A stretch of 33,676 nt of DNA. Origin: Bacteroidales bacterium (GTDB lineage: Bacteria; Bacteroidota; Bacteroidia; Bacteroidales; JAADGE01). Positions 8,002 through 18,978 of the stretch are shown piece by piece; within the stretch, counting starts at the first letter, position 1; each line of letters opens with the position of its first letter. The stretch is from NCBI GenBank assembly GCA_029934515.1, contig JAOZMB010000021.1:1-33676 (forward strand), written 5' to 3'. Under the pieces are notes generated by a model. It was given only the letters and a program-made list of their open reading frames with translations, was not told where the DNA came from and did not search any database. Made by a program: the position numbers and the translations under genes.

Positions 8002-10547
8002 ATGCAAGATCAAACAATTTTTGCAAAAAAAGATATAGAATTTTATGCACATTATAAGATACTTAGAGAATTATTTGTAAGTCATCTGATAACTCATAAT
8101 CCAAAAATCGATGCGCTGAGGTTAATAAATTTTGCACAAAAAATTATTGACAAGATTGTTTTTATAAGTGTTGTCAAAGATTATCAACTTGTATCACTTA
8201 ATATTTTAAAAGATTTAGAGGATATCGCAACCAGAAGTTGGGAAGTTGACGGAATGGAATTGTGGAGGCAATTAAAAAAATTATTTAGAGTTTTGGATAT
8301 TGGTTTGCCTCCTCGTCTCCATAAATTTAACGGAGAATTATTCAAACAAAATAATGATATTAATAATTTAAAAATAAAAGATTATTTTCTATCCAAACTT
8401 TTAAAACTTTCCTCTTACGATTTTGAGAGTGATTTGAGTATAAATATTCTCGGTCATATTTTCGAACATTCAATAAGTGATATTGAGAAATTAAAAAAAG
8501 ATGTCGCCGAAAATAATATAGAAGAAGAAGCAGATAAAATTGATTATCTGGTCAAACAAAAAATAACCGAAGAAATTAGCCAGCGCAAAAAATACGGAAT
8601 TTTTTACACACCTGAATATATTACACGATACATAGTTGAAAATACCGTAGGTAAATGGCTCTACAATAAAAAAGAAGAAATAGGAATAAATAAAATTAAA
8701 GAACTCGGCGCTACACATCATGAGAAAAAAGAACAGATAGAAATATTAGAAAGATATAAAATAATATTAAATTCAATAAGAATTATTGACCCCGCCTGTG
8801 GCTCTGGCGCTTTCCTGACACAAACCTTTGATTATCTTGTAAAAGAGTGGAAAATAATAATTGATATTACACAAAAATTAAACGATTTCCTTCCAGAAAC
8901 AAAAATAAAAGGAGCTTTAAATTTAGAAACGAACAAATTGTCTGATGATTTGCAAATATGGAAAATAAAAAAACGAATTATTGAAAACAATATCTTCGGA
9001 GTAGATTTAAACAGTGAAAGTGTAGAAATTACAAAACTTGGTCTATGGCTCAAAACAGCAACAAGAAAAGATAATCTTGCTGATTTACAGGACAATATAA
9101 AGTGTGGTAATTCATTAATTTCCAATATTGATATTGCAAAAGATAAGGCATTCAACTGGAATACTGAATTTAAAAATAGTTTTGATATTGTTATCGGCAA
9201 TCCTCCTTATGGTGTAAATTTTAATAAAGAAGAAAAAAAAGAACTTGAAAAATTAGATATTGATGCTCCTGGTTATGAAATTTATTATTATTTTGTAACT
9301 CTTGGAACGAAATTATTATCCAAAGATGGGTTGCTCTCGTATATTATTCCAAATACATTTATGTCAAATCATTTTGCCGAGAAATATCGTAAAAAAATTT
9401 TAGAAAAGTATCAGCTTACAATGCTTACAGATTTATCAGAACTCAACATATTCAACGATGCAAATGTAAGAAATTGTATATTAATATTGAAAAATTCACA
9501 GACAGAAGAGGATACAAAATTTTGTATATATTCAAAAATAGACAAACAAATAAATACTGATAAGTATCTAAGAAAGACTCTATTAGAAGCAGAAATAAAA
9601 AATTGGCTTACATTGTTTACATTATCGAAGAAAATGTCAGCGGTCATAAAAAAAAATTAGAAATGTAAAATTTAAAATAAATGATATTTGTGAAGTTTCG
9701 CAGGGATATATACCGTATAGAAGAAGTGATTTAATTAAAAATTTTGGAAAAAAACAAGGAAATAAAATTGTTGACGAAAGGTTATGGCATTCTAATAAAA
9801 AAAATGATGAAAACATACAAAAAAGAATTAAAAGGCAGAGACATTAAAAAATATTCACTAAATTGGAATAAATTTTTATGGATTAGCTATGGTGATTGGC
9901 TTGCGTCACCGCGAAAGAAAAAATATTTCACAGAACAAAGAATATTAGTTCGTGAAATTGCAGAACACACTTTATTTGCAACATACACAGAAGAAGAATA
10001 TTATAATAATCCTTCTATAATAAATATTATTCAATCAGATAAACGATATAATTTAAAATATATTCTGGCAATATTGAACTCAAAATTAATAGGTTCGTAT
10101 CATTATAATACATCTCCAAAAGCAAAAAAAGGTCTATTTCCTAAAATTTTGGTAAAAGACGTAAGAGGAATTCCAATTCCAGATATTTCAAAAAGAGAGC
10201 AAAATAAACTTGTCAAAAAAGTTGATGAAATAATGGAATTGAATATAAAATTAGACAATGCAAAAGAAAGTTTTATATCTCTTATTAAAAGCGACCTGAA
10301 AATTAAGCAAATACGTAAACAATTAAAAACATGGTACGATTTAGAATGGATACAGTTTAGCAAAGAGCTTGAAAAAAATAAAGCAAAATGGAATCTTCCA
10401 AAGAAAAAAGAATGGCAAACATTTTTTATTAATGAAAAAAAAGCTATTATTCCGTGTATAAATAAAATTAACAGAATAGATAAAAATATTGATAGAATTA
10501 TTTACAAATTATATGGTCTATCAAAAGACGAAATAAAAATAATTTAA
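8002..10547 (+). pseudogene. Type IIG-like restriction-modification / N6-adenine DNA methylase, split over three frames
   Basis: ORF 8002-9660 has the SAM motif IIDPACGSGAFLTQ and catalytic DIVIGNPPYG. The reading continues in frame 2 as IRNVKFKINDICEVSQGYIPYRRSDLIKNFGKKQGNKIVDERLWHSNKK, then in ORF 9744-10547 (TYKKELKGRDIKKYSLNW..YGDWLASPRKKKYFTEQRILVREI..). Shifts lie at the A9 tract 9648-9656 and at the A8 tract 9797-9804 or A4 tract 9810-9813. Confidence 0.82.
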
Positions 10548-10581
10548 TTTTTTACTTTAATTAATACTATAAATAAATTTT

Positions 10582-13500
10582 ATGAAAAACAAATTTTTAT
10601 TATTGATGAGTTTAATATTACTGTTTTTTTTTAATATTAAAGCTCAGGTATTTATCACAGAATTGTCCGACCCAAATAATGAAGCAGGAGCAAGATTTGT
10701 CGAACTTTATAATGCAGGTGATACAGAAGTAGATTTATCTGTGGGCTGGAAAATTCAAAGGTACACAAACGGTAATACGGAGCCTCAAGGTGCTGTTAAT
10801 TTGACAGGTATAATTCCAGCAAGAGGATTTTATATTATTTGTAACAACGGAACTACATTTAATACTGTTTATGGTTTTGATGCAGACCAAGATATTGGAA
10901 CAGGAAATGCTGCTGATTCTAACGGAGATGACCAAATTCAAATTCTTAATCCGAGTGATCTTGTTGTTGATATTTTTGGTGTTCCCGGAGAAGACGGCTC
11001 AGGAACATGTCATGAATTCGAAGACGGAAGAGTAGAAAGAGTAGCAACAGTAACAACAGGAAATATGGGAACTTGGAACGATTTATACTGGAACGTATGG
11101 GCTGACAGCAACGTTGCAGATTGTGCAAATCATACAAATGAACCACAAAACGCACCAGAAGATTTTGACCCAGGAGCATGGATAGGAAAAGCAATAGCTG
11201 GAGGAACAACATGCGAAGAAGCTGTTTTAATAACAGCTGGAACACATCATTCAATTCATACAATCGATGACGATTACGACCAGTGGTTTATGTTTACGGC
11301 AACAGTAACAGGAACAGCAAATGTAGAAAACTGCGCCTCTGATGTTGATATTTATGTCGTTATTGAGCAAGGAGCATGTGGAACTACATTTAATATGCAG
11401 GAAGATGCTTGTGGAAATATTGGATATTCTGTTGATTTAACTTTTAATATTGTAGCGGGACAAACTTATTTTATAGGTTTTGGAAACTGGGAACAAACTA
11501 CAAACGCAGAATATGATTGGAACTTAACCGAAACAAGCGGTCTGGATAATAATTCCTATGTCGATAATACCGGAGTTACACAACCAGCAGCGGGAAATAT
11601 TTCTTCGTTAATTGATGAACTGGACGAAGCGGTTGAAATTTTTCAGTTTAATATTGTAGACGCTGGAACAAGCGATGGAGTAGATACAAAAGTTACAGAA
11701 ATAACAATAAAAGCGGGCGCAAATAATACTGCAAACTGGATTAATGATATTGGTGGATATTATTTATTTAAAGAAAGTTCGGCGACAGCTTTAACTATTA
11801 CAACAACCCCAGAAGTACAAGACGGACAAATAAAATTTTACATCGATGATAATGAATTAAATATAGCAGACGGTGGTTCAGAATTGATTACTTTTTATAT
11901 CAATATGGCAAACACAACAACAGATAATTTAATTATAGAATGTATGATTGATGCTGATGAACATGGTTTTACGGCTGATGCAAACGGTTCAGCTTTTGCC
12001 AACGAATTTACTAATGATATAGTTTCGGAACAATTTGTTATTGATGTTGAAGCAACACAATTAATATTCAAACAGCAACCAACAGATGTTATTGTCGGAC
12101 AGATAATGTCGCCAGCAGTAGAAATTGCTGCAACTGATATAAACGGAAATATTGACATTGACTTCTCGGATACTCAAATTACAATTGAATCATCAGAACA
12201 AGAAATAATCGGAACAAATCAAGTAACAACATCAGAAGGAATAGCTGTCTTCGATAATATTTCTTTCGACACAGAAGCAACAGGAGTAAATCTTTTTACG
12301 AGTGGAGTTTTTTCAACGGCTATAAGTATGGATTTTAATATTTTAGAAACTTTAAATCTGCCGTCAGTATTTTTTTCGGAATATATTGAAGGAAGTAGCA
12401 ATAATAAAGCTCTGGAAATATATAACGGAACAGACGAAAATATTGATTTGAGTGATTATGCGATATGGAATATCTCAAACGGAGGAGACTGGACTGAGGG
12501 ACAAAATAATGCAGTGGTATTATCTGGAACACTAACAGCAGGAGCAACTTATGTTATTGTTAACGGAAATGCTGATGACGAACTTTTGGAACTTGCAAAT
12601 CTTTTGGGTACAAGTGCAACTTATTTTAACGGTGATGATGCAGTAGGACTTGCTTATAATGGAACTCTTATTGATGCAGTGGGAACAGACGGTGAAGACC
12701 CTGGAAGTGGTTGGAATGTTGCAGGAATAACAAATGCTACACAAAACCATACATTAGTTAGAAAAAGTGATGTCATTGAAGGAAATACGAATTGGATTTC
12801 GGCGGCAGGAACAAATACAGATGATTCAGAATGGATTGTTTACGACCAAGATGATTTTACATATTTAGGCTGGCATGGAGAAGATATTTTTGCACCAACT
12901 ATTAATGGTATTGAAGTTGTTGATGAAAATACAATTATTATTAACTTCTCGGAAGAGTTGGAACAAAATTCAGCAGAAACTGTTTCAAATTATACAATAA
13001 ATAACTCAATAGGAAATCCTACACTTGCCGTTCTTGGTGTTGAAGGCGATAACTCAAAAGTAACTCTTACAGTTACAATGCTTTCTGTTGGTCTTGATTA
13101 TACATTGACAGTTGATGCCGTAGAAGATTTGCTCGGAAATACAATGTCGAATGTAACAAGCGATATTTTTAATTATGTTATTTTTATTGGTGATAATGTT
13201 CTTGTTATTAACGAAATTCATTATAACCCATCTGAAGAACAAGGTTCTGATGATGATTATGAATTTATTGAAATTTACAATGCTGGTGTTGAAACGATTG
13301 CACTTGAAGGATTTTCATTTACGGAAGGTATTGTTTATACTTTTCCTGCGGATATATTTATTACACAAAACGAATATATAGTTATTGCCAGAAATGAAGC
13401 GACATATACAGGTGGTTCGTATCAAGTTTTTCAATGGACAAGTGGTTCGTTTGGTAACAGCGGAGAGAGTATCAAAATTGAGGACAGTCAAAATAGACAG

Positions 13501-16179
13501 CTTGATTATGTTTATTACAGCGACAGCGGAGATTGGACTATCGAACCAGATGGCAATGGACCTTCGTTATCATTGCTCGACCCTATTTTAGATAATAGTA
13601 TTGCTGAAAGCTGGGCGGCAAGTCCCGAAACAGGAGGAACACCAGGAGTAGCAAATTTTATTATAGATACAGAACCACCATTATTTGAAACAGGTTTTCC
13701 TGCTGTATCAAATATTGGTGCAACGAGTTTTAATGTAGAGGTTCAATTGGATGAAATTGGAACAGCTTATTATGTGGTTGTTGAAGCAGATGCAACAGCA
13801 CCAAGCGTAAACGAAGTTATTAACGGATGGCAAAGCGGAGGTAGTTCGGCAATATCAAACGGAACAATGTTTATAAATATGACTTCTACAACTTTTACTG
13901 ACAATGCTACAAATTTAAGTGCAGAAACAAATTATGATATTTATTTTGTAGCAGAAGACGATGAGAATATTCCAAATATTCAGGAAACTGTAACACTTAT
14001 TGAAAATATTCAAACAACGCAGGACGATTTCACAGCACCTGAATTTATTACAGATTATCCAGCTGTTACAAATATTGCATCAACAACTTTTGATATTGAA
14101 GTTCAACTTAACGAGGTTGGAACTGTTTTTTATATTGTTTATACAGATGGAACAGATGCTCCTGATATTACAACATTATTGACTCAAGGAGAAGAAATGC
14201 AAATAACATCATCAAATACAACTTTTACGGAAACGATTACAGGTTTAACACAAGCAAGTGTTTACGATATTTATTTTGTTGCAAAAGACGATGAGACAAT
14301 TCCAAATATACAAAACGAAGTTACTACTGTGCAGGACGTTACAACCAACGAACTAATTTCAGATTTAATAATTTCGGAATATCTTGAAGGAAGTGCTAAT
14401 AATAAAGCTATTGAAATTTATAATCCAACAGAAGAAATAATTGATTTGGCTGATTATGTTGTTAAGAAGGCATCTAATGGAGGTGGCTGGGAAGGCGCAA
14501 CAGAAATAGACCTTGTTGGTAGTATTGCAGTAGGTGATGTTTTTGTAATTTCAAATTCAAATGCTGACCCTGCAATTTTGAATGTTGCAGATATTACAAG
14601 CGAAATTACTTATTTTAACGGAAACGATGCAGTAGGTTTATTTAAATCGGGAGAACTAATTGATGTATTTGGAGATGAAAATTCGGATATTATTTTTGAT
14701 GTTGCTGGTGTAACTGGCGCAGCGGAAGAGCATACTATTATTAGAAAATCAGAAATAGAAATTGGAAATACAGACTGGCTCGCTTCGGCTGGAACAAATG
14801 TAGATAATTCGGAATGGATAATTAATGAGCAGAACGATTTTTCTTTTATAGGTTGGCATATTACACCACCGCCACCGAGTATGGCTATTAGTATTAATGA
14901 ATTAATGGCTGACAACGAAACAGTATATGAAGACCCAGACCAGGCTGATGAATTCGATGATTGGATAGAATTATACAACACGGGAGTTGAGGATATTGAT
15001 ATTGGTGGTTTGTATGTAAGTGATGATATTTCAAATCCGACAAAATACCAGATACCAACAACAGACCCGACAGCGACAACAATCCCAGCTGGAGGTTATA
15101 TTATTTTGATTGCAGATGAACAAATCGAACAAGGAATTTTACATATAAATTTCAATCTTGATGTGAACGGCGAAACATTCGGAATCTGGGATACAGATGG
15201 AACAACTATTATTGATATTACAAATTTTGATGAACAGACGACTGATTTATCGCATGGTAGAATACCAAACGGCAATGGACCATTTGTTACTGGACTTGAA
15301 AATCCAACTCCGGGAAGCGAAAACATACAAAATATAAATGATGTAAGTATTTACGAAATTCAATATACAACTGAACCCGGAGCAAATAATACGTATCCAT
15401 CGCCTTACGATGAGCAAATAGTCATTACAACTGGAATTGTAACTTTCGTAGATGAGACAGACAAAAATGTTTTATCTTATTACATTCAAGATGGCTCTGG
15501 TGCTTGGAATGGAATATATGTTTACGATAATACAAATACTCCAGCTGTTGGTGATGAGGTTAATATTACAGCTCTTGTTAGCGAATACAACGGATTAACT
15601 GAATTATCTGATGTTACAGAGTTTGAGATTATTTCAACTGGAAATTATTTGCCTAATTATGCTTCTCCTACAACGGAAGAAGCTGGAACAGAAGATTATG
15701 AAGGTGTTTTGATTGCTGTATCTTTTGTTGAATGTATAAATTATGATGCTGGCAATGGAATGTGGGAAGTAAATGACGGTTCAGGAACATTAATTATTGA
15801 TGATAATTATTATTCTTATACTCCAGGAATTGGAATAGCTTATAATGTAACTGGGCTTGTTACTTATTCTTATGATGAGTATAAATTATTGCCGAGATTT
15901 GAAACCGATGTAGAAGAAGCAAGCAGTGTTTCTGAAAATAAAGATAATAAATTTCTGTTATATCCTAATCCAGTATCAGATTTTGTTTATATTGAAAATA
16001 CCGAAAACATAGAGTCGCTTGATATTTACAATTATACAGGACAAAGAATAAAAACTGTTTATAACAATGATAATCAAATTATTAGCATTGATGTTAGCTC
16101 GTTTAAAAAAGGTTTATATATAATTAATCTTACTGGGAATGACAATAATATTTATGTTATGCGATTTGTTATATTTTAG
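10582..16179 (+). CDS. Large T9SS-secreted multidomain protein with repeated lamin-tail-like (LTD) domains
   Basis: Signal peptide MKNKFLLLMSLILLFFFNIKAQ. LTD-like openings: VFITELSDP..RFVELYNAG, FFSEYIEGSSNNKALEIYN, LVINEIHYNP..EFIEIYNAG, IISEYLEGSANNKAIEIYN, ISINELMADN..DWIELYNTG. C-terminal sorting domain LLYPNPVSDFVYIEN..LDIYNYTGQRIKTVYN..FKKGLYIINLTG. Confidence 0.88.
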   Translation: MKNKFLLLMSLILLFFFNIKAQVFITELSDPNNEAGARFVELYNAGDTEVDLSVGWKIQRYTNGNTEPQGAVNLTGIIPARGFYIICNNGTTFNTVYGFDADQDIGTGNAADSNGDDQIQILNPSDLVVDIFGVPGEDGSGTCHEFEDGRVERVATVTTGNMGTWNDLYWNVWADSNVADCANHTNEPQNAPEDFDPGAWIGKAIAGGTTCEEAVLITAGTHHSIHTIDDDYDQWFMFTATVTGTANVENCASDVDIYVVIEQGACGTTFNMQEDACGNIGYSVDLTFNIVAGQTYFIGFGNWEQTTNAEYDWNLTETSGLDNNSYVDNTGVTQPAAGNISSLIDELDEAVEIFQFNIVDAGTSDGVDTKVTEITIKAGANNTANWINDIGGYYLFKESSATALTITTTPEVQDGQIKFYIDDNELNIADGGSELITFYINMANTTTDNLIIECMIDADEHGFTADANGSAFANEFTNDIVSEQFVIDVEATQLIFKQQPTDVIVGQIMSPAVEIAATDINGNIDIDFSDTQITIESSEQEIIGTNQVTTSEGIAVFDNISFDTEATGVNLFTSGVFSTAISMDFNILETLNLPSVFFSEYIEGSSNNKALEIYNGTDENIDLSDYAIWNISNGGDWTEGQNNAVVLSGTLTAGATYVIVNGNADDELLELANLLGTSATYFNGDDAVGLAYNGTLIDAVGTDGEDPGSGWNVAGITNATQNHTLVRKSDVIEGNTNWISAAGTNTDDSEWIVYDQDDFTYLGWHGEDIFAPTINGIEVVDENTIIINFSEELEQNSAETVSNYTINNSIGNPTLAVLGVEGDNSKVTLTVTMLSVGLDYTLTVDAVEDLLGNTMSNVTSDIFNYVIFIGDNVLVINEIHYNPSEEQGSDDDYEFIEIYNAGVETIALEGFSFTEGIVYTFPADIFITQNEYIVIARNEATYTGGSYQVFQWTSGSFGNSGESIKIEDSQNRQLDYVYYSDSGDWTIEPDGNGPSLSLLDPILDNSIAESWAASPETGGTPGVANFIIDTEPPLFETGFPAVSNIGATSFNVEVQLDEIGTAYYVVVEADATAPSVNEVINGWQSGGSSAISNGTMFINMTSTTFTDNATNLSAETNYDIYFVAEDDENIPNIQETVTLIENIQTTQDDFTAPEFITDYPAVTNIASTTFDIEVQLNEVGTVFYIVYTDGTDAPDITTLLTQGEEMQITSSNTTFTETITGLTQASVYDIYFVAKDDETIPNIQNEVTTVQDVTTNELISDLIISEYLEGSANNKAIEIYNPTEEIIDLADYVVKKASNGGGWEGATEIDLVGSIAVGDVFVISNSNADPAILNVADITSEITYFNGNDAVGLFKSGELIDVFGDENSDIIFDVAGVTGAAEEHTIIRKSEIEIGNTDWLASAGTNVDNSEWIINEQNDFSFIGWHITPPPPSMAISINELMADNETVYEDPDQADEFDDWIELYNTGVEDIDIGGLYVSDDISNPTKYQIPTTDPTATTIPAGGYIILIADEQIEQGILHINFNLDVNGETFGIWDTDGTTIIDITNFDEQTTDLSHGRIPNGNGPFVTGLENPTPGSENIQNINDVSIYEIQYTTEPGANNTYPSPYDEQIVITTGIVTFVDETDKNVLSYYIQDGSGAWNGIYVYDNTNTPAVGDEVNITALVSEYNGLTELSDVTEFEIISTGNYLPNYASPTTEEAGTEDYEGVLIAVSFVECINYDAGNGMWEVNDGSGTLIIDDNYYSYTPGIGIAYNVTGLVTYSYDEYKLLPRFETDVEEASSVSENKDNKFLLYPNPVSDFVYIENTENIESLDIYNYTGQRIKTVYNNDNQIISIDVSSFKKGLYIINLTGNDNNIYVMRFVIF

Positions 16180-16198
16180 ATAAACAATATAAATAAAG

Positions 16199-16230
16199 TC
16201 AAAGCTTTTGCGTAAAAGCAAGAGCTTTGA
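16199..16230. terminator. Intergenic hairpin between convergent genes, likely terminator
   Basis: tcaaagcttttgc / gtaaaa / gcaagagctttga: 13-bp stem with one G-U wobble, between CDS ends at 16179 (+) and 16370 (-). Confidence 0.6.
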
Positions 16231-16369
16231 TAAAAATAAGAAGAAGAGAATTTTACGATATTGTTTTTAATATTTTACTTTCTTTCAATATTCGTGCAAT
16301 CTAAATCAGTAGAAATTATGAGTGAATTTTGATGTTTTTTAAATTATTGTCATGTGTATTTATTATATT

Positions 16370-18724
16370 TTAAAGTCGTAATCCAATAATAAGAATATCG
16401 TCAAGTTGATCTATTTTATTTTTCCATTCGTTGTAATAATTTACAAGAAATTTCTTCTGCTCCTGCATTTGTTTATCCTGAATACTCATCAATATTTCTC
16501 TAAACTTTCCACTTTTTAGTTTTCGTCCTTTGCTACCACCAAACTGATCAATATATCCGTCTGAGAAAATATAAATTGTATCTCCTTTTTTGTATTTCAA
16601 AATATTATTTTGGAACATTTTTTCTTTTATTGTATATATACCTATTGGCATACGGTCTCCTTTAATTTCCACAAGTTTTTTATTATCTAAGAATTTGTGA
16701 ATTTTTGTTCTCGGATTTTTATTTAGTTCGTTAATTCTTTCATTTTCAGATGTTTTGTTCATAATTAAAAACAGTGGATTATAAGCACCTGCAAATTGTA
16801 ATGTTTCATTTTTAGTATTTATTATACACAATGCTATATCCATTCCATCTTTCGATTCGTTTGCTTTTCCTGTCTGATGCAAAGATTTTATTACACGTTC
16901 TCGCAGTTTTTCAAGTATTTCATTTGCCTGCATTGTTTTATCTTTTGTAATAATTTCGTTAAGAAACGCAACTCCAAGCATGCTCATAAATGCACCAGGT
17001 ACACCGTGTCCTGTGCAGTCTGCTGCCGCAATAATAAAGCTGTTTTCTATTTTTGTCATCCAATAAAAATCACCACTGACGATATCGCGCGGCTTAAACA
17101 AAATAAAATAATCCGAAATTCCATCTGCAAAAATATTTCTTATTGGAAGTACGGCTTTCTGTATCCTTTTTGCATAATTTATACTGCCTGTTATTTCTTT
17201 GTTTTGTTTCTGAGCGATATCTCTTTGTTCTGTGATAACAATATTTTTGGTTTCTATTTCATCGCGCTGAGCAAGTATTTCTTCATTTTGACTTTCAAGT
17301 TCTATTTTTTGATATTCTATTTCATCTTTCTGTATTCTCAAAATTTTATTTGCTTTTTTTTTGCGCTGGTTCCCTCTTATTAAAATTATTGCAATAAAAA
17401 TCATAAAACAAAAACCTAGAATCGAAGCATAAGTATAAATTTGCTGTCTTTGTATTTCTTCTTTGTGTTGCAATTTGTCAATAGCCATTTGTTTTTCAAA
17501 TTCATATTGCATTGACATGGTTGTCAGAACTTTTGCATTGTTTTCGCTAAAAATACTGTCGTGCAACTGTTTAAATATTATATGATTTAAGTATGCTTTT
17601 TTATAATTTCCAAGTCCCGCATAAGTTTTACTCAACCATTCCACTGCTTCTTTGTATGTTCCGATATCCGATTTGTTTGATATTTTTTTTGCTTTTTCAA
17701 GATATTTACTTGCCGTTTTGAAATCACCGTTATAAAAGAAATATTCGCCAAGACCATTATAACAAAGAGCTTTACCTTTTTCTTCGTCTATCTTTTTATA
17801 TATTTTAAGACTTCTATCAAAAAAAGATTTAGCCTCTTTGTACCTTTGTAATTTGTTATTTGCATCGCCTATGTTGTAGTACAAAAGTGCAATTTTACTT
17901 GTATATCCTATTTCAACAAAAATATTTAAACTTTTATTAAAATATTCAATTGCTTTTTTATATTCTTTTCCGTCATAATGTATAGTTCCTAAATTATTAT
18001 AAATATCAGTCTGTCCACGCACATTGTCCAGCTCTTCATATAAATCCAAAGCCTTATTAAAATTCAATAAAGCATCATCAATTTCATTTCTATCGCCGTG
18101 TATTACTCCTATTGTTTTATAAACTTCAGCAATTTTTATTTTATTTTTGGTCTCTTCGTATAATTTTCTGCTTTTCAACAAATTTTCCAATGCTCCTCTA
18201 TAATTTCCTTCTTTTCTGTGTAACTGTCCGATATTTAGATATGCAAGAGCTGTTCCTTCTTTATCTTCGATTTCATGATAAATTTTTAAAGCTTTCTTGA
18301 AACTTTCATGTGCTTTTCCTGTTTTTCTGATATTTTTATAAATAATTCCTTTGTTTATATAACTTCCAGCCGCTCCGTTGAGGTCGCCTATATCTTGATA
18401 AATATTTAAACTTAAATCAAAATTTTCAAAAGCATTATCAATATCGCCCCTGAAAAAATAAATTATTCCAGTAGTTTTATAAACAATTGCAAGTCCTCGT
18501 TTGAAATCCGATTTTTTTCCAATATTTATTGCTTGTTTGGCATATTCCAATGCTTTTTCGTTATTAGATATTTTTATAAAATCTGCTATTTCGTTCAGAA
18601 GTAAAACTTTGCTTGTATCTATTTTTGTTTTTTCGAGAACAGACAGTAAACTGTCAATATGACTATTCTGAGAAAAAACACTTCCTACGTAAAAAATAAA
18701 AAGTAAAATTATAATTTTTTTCAT
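16370..18724 (-). CDS. TPR-repeat sensor with C-terminal SpoIIE/PP2C-type serine phosphatase
   Basis: Signal peptide, many TPRs, TM segment, coiled coil, then FKPRDIVSGDFYWM..AAADCTGHGVPGAFMSMLG..IFSDGYIDQFGG..DDILIIGLRL. Confidence 0.92.
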   Translation of the reverse strand: MKKIIILLFIFYVGSVFSQNSHIDSLLSVLEKTKIDTSKVLLLNEIADFIKISNNEKALEYAKQAINIGKKSDFKRGLAIVYKTTGIIYFFRGDIDNAFENFDLSLNIYQDIGDLNGAAGSYINKGIIYKNIRKTGKAHESFKKALKIYHEIEDKEGTALAYLNIGQLHRKEGNYRGALENLLKSRKLYEETKNKIKIAEVYKTIGVIHGDRNEIDDALLNFNKALDLYEELDNVRGQTDIYNNLGTIHYDGKEYKKAIEYFNKSLNIFVEIGYTSKIALLYYNIGDANNKLQRYKEAKSFFDRSLKIYKKIDEEKGKALCYNGLGEYFFYNGDFKTASKYLEKAKKISNKSDIGTYKEAVEWLSKTYAGLGNYKKAYLNHIIFKQLHDSIFSENNAKVLTTMSMQYEFEKQMAIDKLQHKEEIQRQQIYTYASILGFCFMIFIAIILIRGNQRKKKANKILRIQKDEIEYQKIELESQNEEILAQRDEIETKNIVITEQRDIAQKQNKEITGSINYAKRIQKAVLPIRNIFADGISDYFILFKPRDIVSGDFYWMTKIENSFIIAAADCTGHGVPGAFMSMLGVAFLNEIITKDKTMQANEILEKLRERVIKSLHQTGKANESKDGMDIALCIINTKNETLQFAGAYNPLFLIMNKTSENERINELNKNPRTKIHKFLDNKKLVEIKGDRMPIGIYTIKEKMFQNNILKYKKGDTIYIFSDGYIDQFGGSKGRKLKSGKFREILMSIQDKQMQEQKKFLVNYYNEWKNKIDQLDDILIIGLRL

Positions 18725-18978
18725 AATTCAAATTTATAAAAAATTTTTTTAATATGCAAATTTACGAAAAATAAAAAATATAATTATGTTACATACTAAG
18801 AAAATATTTATTTAAATAAAATATTTTTTGAATGTGATATAAAAATATGTTGCTGTAATCATTTATATATCAGAACAGAAGATTGTATTTTTGTTTTATG
18901 AAAATATTATAAATTTTGTTTTTGCAAAGTTTTTTTCTTTTTTTGCAAAAAATATCAATATTATTAAATAGTATAAAA

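Noticed and set aside
12361-14865. Paralogous LTD modules as possible recombination/phase-variation repeats
   Set aside because: Similarity is clear at protein level but too diverged at DNA level to support frequent recombination; kept only as domain duplication.
16877-17383. 168-aa plus-strand ORF within the phosphatase gene
   Set aside because: Antisense to the conserved SpoIIE domain; no recognisable protein features.
18916-18978. N-terminal extension of the transporter ORF (MFLQSFFLFLQKISILLNSIK)
   Set aside because: Low-complexity translated leader; SLC12-like homology begins after the ATG at 18979.
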